The notes under the pieces are model-generated. The model saw only the letters and a list, made by a program, of their open reading frames with translations. It ran no database searches and was not told the DNA's origin. From positions 21,263 to 85,262 of the forward strand of contig JASANE010029994.1 in NCBI GenBank assembly GCA_030248225.1: a stretch of DNA of 64,000 bases, given 5' to 3'. Each line of letters starts with the position of its first letter. The first letter of the stretch is position 1. Made by a program: the position numbers and the translations under genes. Below are positions 43,506-48,896 of this stretch, piece after piece. Source of the stretch: Trileptium ribeirensis. Lineage: Eukaryota; Nematoda; Enoplea; Enoplida; Thoracostomopsidae.

Positions 43506-44015
43506 ATGGATCATACAAAGTATTGCGTTAGCACTGATGGGAAACCACTTGTTTTATTCCGATCTGGATGGAGTTTATTTAGTAATTTTAATATTGCTAA
43601 AATAACTATCAATGGAGTAACCTACAACTGCGTTGAACAATGGTATCAAAGCGAAAAAGCTCGTTATTTCAACGATGAAATCACATATCATCATATTATG
43701 AACTCTTATAAACCATCAATACACAAGCGACTTGGACAACAGGTCGCAAATTTCGATATTGCGGAATGGATAGCAAACGATCGCGCTGTAAACGTTATGA
43801 AAGTGGGGATGAAAGCGAAATTTCATCAACTACCTCACGTACGAGCTGCAGTAATGGGAACAGAAAATGCGATAATAGCGGAAGCGTCGGAATGGGACCT
43901 GTACTGGGGAATCGGAAAAAGCGTGTTCGATGTAAAAAGTCGAGACATGAGCGAATGGAAGGGACTAAACAAGTTGGGTGGGTTATGGATGGAAATTCGA
44001 GAAGAAAACAAATGA
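43506..44015 (+). CDS. NADAR-family protein (YbiA/RibX-like fold), 169 aa
   Basis: The full-length NADAR domain fills the protein: LFSNF (~residue 26), CVEQWYQSEKA (~42), KRLGQQV (~75), VMKVGMKAKFHQLPHVRA (~100), AEASEWDLYWGIGKS (~124-139) and NKLGGLWMEIRE at the C-terminus. Known members hydrolyse N-glycosidic bonds of ribosylated intermediates or remove ADP-ribose from guanine in DNA. The open frame starts earlier at 43446, but ATG 43506 is preferred because the TATATAAAGG box lies 42 nt upstream. The stop overlaps the TBP gene start as ATGA. The frame is intact with all family motifs, so it is probably active. The substrate is unknown. Confidence 0.92.
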   Translation: MDHTKYCVSTDGKPLVLFRSGWSLFSNFNIAKITINGVTYNCVEQWYQSEKARYFNDEITYHHIMNSYKPSIHKRLGQQVANFDIAEWIANDRAVNVMKVGMKAKFHQLPHVRAAVMGTENAIIAEASEWDLYWGIGKSVFDVKSRDMSEWKGLNKLGGLWMEIREENK

Positions 44016-44530
44016 TAACAAATATGACAATAACATCAGACATTGGATGCAACGTTGATTTGTTATATCTATCTTGTGTACTTGATAATTTTGACTTTGA
44101 TATTTTACGATTTAATGGTGGTATATGGAAATTCAAACCGAGGGGAACGATTTTACTGTTTTCCAATGGAAAGCTAGTAGTAGTGGGGGTGAAGTCAGAA
44201 GATGAAGCAAAATTAATTTTATATATAGTTTACGAAAAATTAAACGAATTGGGATATTCATGCATTCGAAAATTTGATGTACAACTTAAAAATGTTGTTG
44301 GAATGTTGAAATGTGGATTTAACTTAAATTTACCTTTCGTCTATGAAAGTCTGAGATCCAAATACACTGTAATGTATGAAACCGAGCTGCATAATAGTAT
44401 GAAACTTAAGATTGAGAAGGGTGTGTGTTTGATTTATGGGAGTGGGAATGTAGTTATAACTGGTTGTAAGTGTATAAATGATTTCTATTTGTCTTGCAAT
44501 ACTGTATATAATATCCTTAAAAGACTTTAA
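44012..44530 (+). CDS. TATA-binding-protein (TBP) homologue, 172 aa
   Basis: The protein has the two-repeat TBP core without the long N-terminal region. Repeat 1 includes CNVDLLYLSCVL, FKPRGTILLFSNGKLVVVG and KSEDEAKL. Repeat 2 opens with KNVVGMLKCGFNLNL (TBP has QNMVGSCDVKFPIRL) and continues with EKGVCLIYGSGNVVITGCK and YNILKRL at the end (TBP: IYPILKGF). The LLFSNGK block keeps a DNA-intercalating-type Phe; the second repeat has Tyr there. ATG 44012 overlaps the NADAR stop as ATGA and is followed by a second in-frame Met four codons later. TBP binds promoter TATA elements. Encoding one suggests control of the element's own transcription. The frame is intact. Confidence 0.86.
   Translation: MITNMTITSDIGCNVDLLYLSCVLDNFDFDILRFNGGIWKFKPRGTILLFSNGKLVVVGVKSEDEAKLILYIVYEKLNELGYSCIRKFDVQLKNVVGMLKCGFNLNLPFVYESLRSKYTVMYETELHNSMKLKIEKGVCLIYGSGNVVITGCKCINDFYLSCNTVYNILKRL
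44514..44525 (+). promoter_or_regulatory. Promoter box variant TCCTTAAAAGAC before the penton gene
   Basis: The C of CTTAAAAG (44516) is 34 nt before the ATG at 44550. The box lies within the last codons of the TBP gene. Confidence 0.6.
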
Positions 44531-44549
44531 TAAAATGTAATCAACAATC

Positions 44550-45170
44550 ATGGAAGTTGTAGTTGTTTGCAATCTGAGCGAACCGGTTGTTGAGTTTCCG
44601 ACAGCATTTTGCGCTACAAAAGTTAAAGTACTGGATGTTCAACTTCCCACCAAATACAAAAATATTGAGGGTGGTATTGTTGAATATTTCACAAATAAAT
44701 CTTGGAAACGATTTACTGTTGATAAAGGCTACTACAATATCAACAATTTGTTATCTTACCTAAACACATTTAGTCAAGACATTGAGTTTACAGTTGACCC
44801 CATCTGTGATCGTGTTAGTGTATATATGTTAGGTAAGGCAGAAATTAAGATATTTCCGGAAATACAACAATTATTTGGATTCAACGCTTTACACCTGAAA
44901 AACGGTAAACATGTTGGAAACAAATGTGTCAACATGCAACATAACAAACCCACGTTTATAATGAGTTCTTTTGTGAAAGAACGAATAGTAAACGGAAGAT
45001 ATAAACCACTACTACACGTAATTTCATCTAATGTGAAAAATACAATGAACCTAGAGTTAAACAGTTGCATGTTAAAGTTTTTCCGATTTGATGTGCTTGA
45101 TTCAGAATTTCAAACTGTTGAGTTTTTTCCAAACGCAAAGATGATATTGAGGTTATGGTTTAGTTCTTAA
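44550..45170 (+). CDS. Penton-like minor capsid protein (206 aa)
   Basis: It is a beta-rich protein of the right size and place (just upstream of the major capsid gene) for the single-jelly-roll penton of Polintons. It opens with NLSEPVVEFPTAFCATKVKVLDVQLPTKYKN-type strands (cited in part), has the GYYNINNLLSYLN segment that occurs in Polinton minor capsid proteins, and ends with FFPNAKMILRLWF. No signal peptide is present and the frame is intact. The stop lies inside the next promoter box. The assignment rests on position, length and pattern rather than a strong motif. Confidence 0.72.
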   Translation: MEVVVVCNLSEPVVEFPTAFCATKVKVLDVQLPTKYKNIEGGIVEYFTNKSWKRFTVDKGYYNINNLLSYLNTFSQDIEFTVDPICDRVSVYMLGKAEIKIFPEIQQLFGFNALHLKNGKHVGNKCVNMQHNKPTFIMSSFVKERIVNGRYKPLLHVISSNVKNTMNLELNSCMLKFFRFDVLDSEFQTVEFFPNAKMILRLWFSS

Positions 45171-45175
45171 AAAGG
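45164..45175 (+). promoter_or_regulatory. Promoter box TTCTTAAAAAGG before the basic-protein gene
   Basis: The box is an exact copy and includes the penton stop codon. Its C (45166) is 42 nt before the ATG at 45208, a little further than at the other genes. Confidence 0.65.
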
Positions 45176-45207
45176 ATGAATAAATTTAATAAATCTAAGT
45201 TTAAAAA

Positions 45208-45345
45208 ATGCTACCTCTATGTTTTAATTCGAGAAAGCTTCTAAAAGCTATTCCAATCGTTAAGAAGAAGAAAAGTCTTAAAAAGCATCGTAAACCAGCA
45301 AAGAAAAAGAAAAATGTCAAACGTATGCGGCGTCGAAAAACTTAA
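45208..45345 (+). CDS. Small, very basic protein, core-protein-like (45 aa)
   Basis: The 45-residue product is about half Lys/Arg (VKKKKSLKKHRKPAKKKK, then KRMRRRKT at the C-terminus). It lies between penton and major capsid genes, overlaps the capsid gene by 32 nt in another frame and has its own promoter box. Adenovirus-related viruses and adintoviruses package DNA with small basic core peptides, and this is a good candidate for the same role. A promoter box for the capsid gene is embedded within its coding sequence (KSLKKH region). Confidence 0.65.
   Translation: MLPLCFNSRKLLKAIPIVKKKKSLKKHRKPAKKKKNVKRMRRRKT
45275..45286 (+). promoter_or_regulatory. Promoter box GTCTTAAAAAGC inside the basic-protein gene, before the capsid gene
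   Basis: CTTAAAAAG begins 37 nt before the major capsid ATG at 45314. It is the same core as the intergenic boxes even though it lies in coding sequence. Confidence 0.6.
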
Positions 45346-46600
45346 TTGGCAGGGTGATAAGTACCCTGTTCAAGACTCAATCATGTCAACACAAATGATT
45401 GAAGTCGCTTGTGAAACAACTTTACCGAGCACTGATACAGATGACTCGTTTCGTTTTAAAATTGGTGAAAGTGCATTTGATTTGATTGATTTATCTGAAA
45501 TATTTGTATATATTGAATTTCAAATACTGAAAGGTGATGGTAAGGAGATTAAAGATACAACTCTTAAATTTGCACCATGTAATATGTTCGGGTATGGACT
45601 CTTTTCATCAGTTGAGATGAAAATAAATGGAGAACCGATAACCTACAACCAAAAACACTACCCCTGGATGACATACATATTGTATATGTTACATATGAGT
45701 GAGGAACAAAGAAAACAATATTTAGCAGGATGTCTTTACAAACCTGATCAGACATACATGTTTGATGATCTTGAGGATAATGAAGGTTCCATTTATAGAA
45801 ACGCGTTGACTGCGGTGTCTCAAAAATGTGAGCTTTATTTTCCACTAATTATCGATGCACATTTAACTCCTAAATACCTACCACCAAAAACAAGGTTAGA
45901 ATTTAAATTTACGCGAAGTACACCATCTCTAATACTGCTGCATGAACCAGCTAATAAATTTCAAATTCGTATCAATGATTTCAAACTCTATATACCTAAA
46001 GCACGATTAACAAAAGAAGCTCTTGAAATTCAAAATAGAATTGGGGCAGTTATACTTCCCGCGATAAGATACAAATTATATACATTGTCTGTAAATAAAG
46101 GTCTACAAAACGTAGATTGGACAATTTTTGATGGTGTGTTACCTCGAAGAATATATATTTGGGGAATAACACAGGAAGCGTACACAGGTGCAGCAAAATC
46201 AAACTTGTTTAAGCTAAATCTACCTGATATGAATAGCTTTACATTATTTATGAATGATGATAGATACCCTTGTAATGTCTCCCTACCGTGTAAAGCTGGT
46301 AATAATATGAGACTGTTTTACAATACATTATACGCGTTAAATGGTAGAAATGAAAATTTGGGACTAACTGAAGTTGGGTTTAGATACGGTGCAGGATATC
46401 AAATATTTTGTATCGATTTAAGTAAAGATCACAGTAGTGATTGTAATTATATTTCAAACCCATCAGATGGACAGGTAAGACTATCAATAGATTTTGTAGA
46501 GGAGTTGAAACATGCAATTGTGATATTTGCAATGGGAGAGTTTACCTCTGAACTACATATTAACGAAAAAAGGGAAGTGTCTTGGAATAAAATTTCTTAA
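45314..46600 (+). CDS. Major capsid protein, double jelly-roll (428 aa)
   Basis: It has Polinton/adintovirus capsid features in order: an MSTQMIEVACETTLPS N-terminus, FRFKIGESAFDLIDLS, FGYGLFSSVEMKINGEPIT with the conserved loop before it, WMTYILYMLHMS, then in the second roll IRYKLYTLSVNKGLQNV followed by DGVLPRRIYIWGITQEAYTG and SLPCKAG. Length and the LPRRI...AYTG block match the hexon-like capsid proteins of Mavericks. It forms the icosahedral shell with the penton protein. The frame is intact, it overlaps the basic-protein gene at its start, and its stop lies in the next promoter box. Confidence 0.93.
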   Translation: MSNVCGVEKLNWQGDKYPVQDSIMSTQMIEVACETTLPSTDTDDSFRFKIGESAFDLIDLSEIFVYIEFQILKGDGKEIKDTTLKFAPCNMFGYGLFSSVEMKINGEPITYNQKHYPWMTYILYMLHMSEEQRKQYLAGCLYKPDQTYMFDDLEDNEGSIYRNALTAVSQKCELYFPLIIDAHLTPKYLPPKTRLEFKFTRSTPSLILLHEPANKFQIRINDFKLYIPKARLTKEALEIQNRIGAVILPAIRYKLYTLSVNKGLQNVDWTIFDGVLPRRIYIWGITQEAYTGAAKSNLFKLNLPDMNSFTLFMNDDRYPCNVSLPCKAGNNMRLFYNTLYALNGRNENLGLTEVGFRYGAGYQIFCIDLSKDHSSDCNYISNPSDGQVRLSIDFVEELKHAIVIFAMGEFTSELHINEKREVSWNKIS

Positions 46601-46604
46601 AAGG
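46594..46604 (+). promoter_or_regulatory. Promoter box TTCTTAAAAGG before the membrane-protein gene
   Basis: This copy is one A shorter and includes the capsid stop. Its C (46596) is 33 nt before the ATG at 46629. Confidence 0.65.
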
Positions 46605-46628
46605 AATGAATCCCATTGTATAACAACC

Positions 46629-47108
46629 ATGGATAAACGCGTAATTTTATTATGTTGTGCACTATTTATAGCTACTATTGTTGAAACTGTTTTATTATGC
46701 TTAAATAACAACCAGTCAAAGCAAGAAAACAAAACTCTGTGCTACGATGATTGGACAAATGGGTCAAGCGAAAAGTGGAATCCTGCAAAAGGCTATGATA
46801 TAATTTGGATAAATAAATCTTTATCCAACCTACATTTCAACGTTCATCTCAAACCACCGCAAAACCTTAAATGGAGCTCGAAAATGGTATATCTCTTTGA
46901 CGTCTTTGAACATATATTCAACAACCTATCAATACCATACCATTACGGATTGATACTTGCGCGAGCTGTTGGTATCTATCGTGGATACACATTTAGTAAT
47001 TGCTACATGGGAGCTAGATTTATGAAGCATCTAGCAACGTATGATTTGGATAAAGTACTTCGTCAGCGATACGTTGGAATCAACATTCTTCAAGCTTACG
47101 ATGGATGA
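46629..47108 (+). CDS. Membrane protein with N-terminal transmembrane segment (159 aa)
   Basis: Residues ~5-24 (VILLCCALFIATIVETVLLC) form a hydrophobic span, followed by a soluble region of about 130 residues with N-glycosylation-type sequons (NKT, NGS, NKS, NLS). No known fold or protease triad is seen. ATG 46629 is chosen over the longer upstream frame because the promoter box lies 33 nt before it and the hydrophobic span then sits at the N-terminus. It overlaps the next gene by 8 nt. It could be a virion or host-membrane protein. Confidence 0.65.
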   Translation: MDKRVILLCCALFIATIVETVLLCLNNNQSKQENKTLCYDDWTNGSSEKWNPAKGYDIIWINKSLSNLHFNVHLKPPQNLKWSSKMVYLFDVFEHIFNNLSIPYHYGLILARAVGIYRGYTFSNCYMGARFMKHLATYDLDKVLRQRYVGINILQAYDG

Positions 47109-47391
47109 CTATCTTCAAGATGAGATTGCGTATTGGCAGTCAAAGGTGGATGAATTTTATCGTCAGTGTGAGGCTAGTGGTGACTTCATAGATGGACGTT
47201 CGCAGGAAGAAGAAACGCTGATGGCGCTAATACGAAAACGTACAGCGGTGCTCACAGCTGCGGAATTTGTGAAGAAAGAAATGAAGAAAGGACAATCATT
47301 TGAACATTCAATGTATAAACTGTCATTGATATATCCTTGTATTTTTGTTGAATATAACTGTGATATTGTACAATGTATAAATTGTAATTGA
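47101..47391 (+). CDS. Small protein of unknown function (96 aa)
   Basis: It starts inside the end of the membrane-protein gene (ATG 47101, upstream stop 47106-47108), which suggests coupled translation. The first ~65 residues are charged and probably helical (DDYLQDEIAYWQSKVDEFYR, later LIRKRTAVLTAAEFVKKEMK). The C-terminus is hydrophobic and cysteine-containing. It is the last rightward gene of the element. I do not recognise it. Confidence 0.55.
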   Translation: MDDYLQDEIAYWQSKVDEFYRQCEASGDFIDGRSQEEETLMALIRKRTAVLTAAEFVKKEMKKGQSFEHSMYKLSLIYPCIFVEYNCDIVQCINCN

Positions 47392-47426
47392 TTGTATGAT
47401 TGTATAATTTATCATTGTTTGTATTG

Positions 47427-47432
47427 AATAAA
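47427..47432 (+). terminator. AATAAA polyadenylation signal before the ribozyme
   Basis: AATAAA lies 36 nt after the last rightward stop and 3 nt before the first base of the hammerhead stem III. Both cleavage-polyadenylation and ribozyme self-cleavage could therefore define the 3' end of late transcripts. Confidence 0.5.
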
Positions 47433-47434
47433 AT

Positions 47435-47497
47435 AAAAAACGTAACGGTAGCCTATAGCCGTCTGATGAGGCCCTTGGTCCGGCCGAAACGTTTTTT
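47435..47497 (+). ncRNA. Type III hammerhead ribozyme
   Basis: All core elements are present in order. Stem III is AAAAAACGT (47435-47443) pairing perfectly with ACGTTTTTT (47489-47497), 9 bp. The cleavage site is GUA with A at 47444. Stem I is ACGG...CCGT (47445-47462). The conserved core is CTGATGA (47463-47469). Stem II is GGCC/GGCC (47470-47473 with 47482-47485) with loop CTTGGTCC, followed by GAAA (47486-47489). Every invariant base is intact and stem III is the open stem, which makes it type III. Cleavage is predicted after 47444. It lies between convergent gene blocks of the Polinton. Confidence 0.88.
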
Positions 47498-47641
47498 CAA
47501 ACATCGTAATTTTGATATTTCAACCTATCTGACTATATATGAGGAAAATCGATTCCAGTGAGTGTAGCTGGAACATTCTGAGCAAGTATTGGAGGCTACC
47601 TGCTTAGCATGTTTCAGTTTTGGCTAGAGATAAACATTTTA

Positions 47642-48322
47642 TTAAGCATTATACAATTTTTCACGAACACAAGTATACAATTTATGGTTGTAACGAATGT
47701 CTAGCATTTTACATGCATCAATAATATCCTCTTTACAGTATCTGAATCGGTTCATACATCCGTTGTCCTCCATGTGTGCTCGCTGTCCGGGATCTTCATA
47801 ATAGCAACCGTCGCACTCGTCCTTGTATCGCATTCCCAGCTTTTCCAGGATTCGTTCAGCGTGGTCGTCCATCAGCGCAGATTGCTGGAACTGGATGCGT
47901 TCATAAATCCGATCCCAAACCAACTTCTGCACCTGCATCACATCGATGCAGATGATCGAACGGAGGACACTCCAGAATTCGTTCTCGATGATCAGGTGCG
48001 GATCTTCGCAGCGATCGAAATCGATCCGCTCGTAGACCATATCCGCCAGCCGTTGCGCGTCCGCTCGTCGATCGAGGTCGTTGTCGAGTTGATCTTCGAC
48101 GGCATCGCTGGCTGTTGGACCGTTGCCACCGTCGCTGACGTTGAAAAGCGAATCGTCGCCACCCAGCAGCGCATCGTTGAACAGTGAGTTGTCGTTGAGA
48201 TTGTCGCTGAGCAGCGGATCGTTGAACAGCGAGTCGTCGTCGTTGAACAGTGAATTGAACATGTCGTTGTCGATCAGTACATTGAGTGAATCAAAATTGC
48301 CGACAGACTGAGTGAAAGCCAT
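47642..48322 (-). CDS. Leftward gene of the Polinton right arm, unknown acidic protein (226 aa)
   Basis: The N-terminal ~65 residues are built of repeats around D(D)SLFND and LLSDN/LLGGD, giving an acidic, Asn/Asp-rich low-complexity start that could be an activation-domain-like region. The rest has two helical parts and a cysteine cluster (CDGCYYE, later NGCMNRFRYC and LYTCV). No family is recognised. It converges on the rightward genes with the hammerhead between them. GC content is higher than in the rest of the element, which might mean later capture. Confidence 0.6.
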   Translation of the reverse strand: MAFTQSVGNFDSLNVLIDNDMFNSLFNDDDSLFNDPLLSDNLNDNSLFNDALLGGDDSLFNVSDGGNGPTASDAVEDQLDNDLDRRADAQRLADMVYERIDFDRCEDPHLIIENEFWSVLRSIICIDVMQVQKLVWDRIYERIQFQQSALMDDHAERILEKLGMRYKDECDGCYYEDPGQRAHMEDNGCMNRFRYCKEDIIDACKMLDIRYNHKLYTCVREKLYNA

Positions 48323-48506
48323 AACAAAGCGAGTGTAAAAAACAAACTTGATGTGTAAAGTGAAACTTGAAAAGTGAATCCAAAACCATTGAAGTCTTGA
48401 TTAAATAACCAATGTCATACCAGTATCATATGTCAACCCCACATGCCCCACACTAGTGAAATGCAGCCCCCACACAAGCCATATATCAACCCCACATAAG
48501 TGAAAT
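48323..48506. promoter_or_regulatory. Upstream region of the leftward gene with CCCCACA repeats
   Basis: AACCCCACAT or close variants occur near 48435, 48474 and 48490, and GTGGGG motifs recur further right (48757, 48876) and at 43424, 43446 and 34790. No CTTAAAAAGG box is seen before the leftward genes, so they may follow a different promoter rule. Confidence 0.4.
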
Positions 48507-48896
48507 TCACCCCACAGGATATGCAGTAATGACGACATTGCGACGCTTATCCATCACAACCCGGATTCGATCAGTATCTCCAGATTCGCGAGAGTTTCCT
48601 ATAATGTTTTCAAACCGCCTCTCCACCACCACCCGGTTATTATTACTAATCACGGTTTTATCAGGTTTGTTAATAGTTTTATTAATTAATTTAATAATTT
48701 TATATTGTGAAACATAAAAATATGATCCATCCCCTGATGAACCATGTTTTTCAAATACGTGTGGGGTTATGAACATCTTTAAGAATACGTCGCAACCGAA
48801 ATATATATACCATCTGTCTCCCCCACCTCCCACACATTTCTGCTTCACCCCATTGCTACCTGTGTCACTATACTTGTGTGGGGACACCGTGATCAT
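48507..48896 (-). CDS. Right-arm protein (129 aa), possible nuclease-toxin-like C-terminus
   Basis: This is an open frame with ATG at 48896. The last ~50 residues have an R-rich beta pattern, RRFENIIGN, then DRIRVVMDKRRN and VVITAYPVG. The ending, IRVV followed some residues later by VITAYP, recalls BECR-fold (EndoU/colicin-type) RNase domains of bacterial polymorphic toxins and phage polyvalent proteins. I cannot confirm catalytic residues. The first ~75 residues are unrecognised. It is the outermost gene on this side and would be an accessory gene. The resemblance is tentative. Confidence 0.45.
   Translation of the reverse strand: MITVSPHKYSDTGSNGVKQKCVGGGGDRWYIYFGCDVFLKMFITPHVFEKHGSSGDGSYFYVSQYKIIKLINKTINKPDKTVISNNNRVVVERRFENIIGNSRESGDTDRIRVVMDKRRNVVITAYPVG

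Larger units (their letters stand above)
36600..48896 (+). mobile_element. Polinton/Maverick (adintovirus-like) element, gene block
   Basis: The hallmark genes are in order: protein-primed PolB, retroviral-like chromodomain integrase, A32-like packaging ATPase, two small conserved proteins, NADAR, TBP homologue, penton-like protein, basic core-like protein, major capsid protein, membrane protein, then two leftward genes. Genes are tightly packed, with overlaps and a shared promoter-like box. Only the polymerase frame carries obvious stops. The coordinates cover supported genes; the terminal repeats and 6-bp target duplication expected for Polintons were not found. No adenain-type maturation protease was recognised. 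Confidence 0.9.

Noticed and set aside
45564..45845. Minus-strand open frames within the capsid, penton and polymerase genes
   Set aside because: They are shadows of strongly supported plus-strand genes with clear protein motifs.
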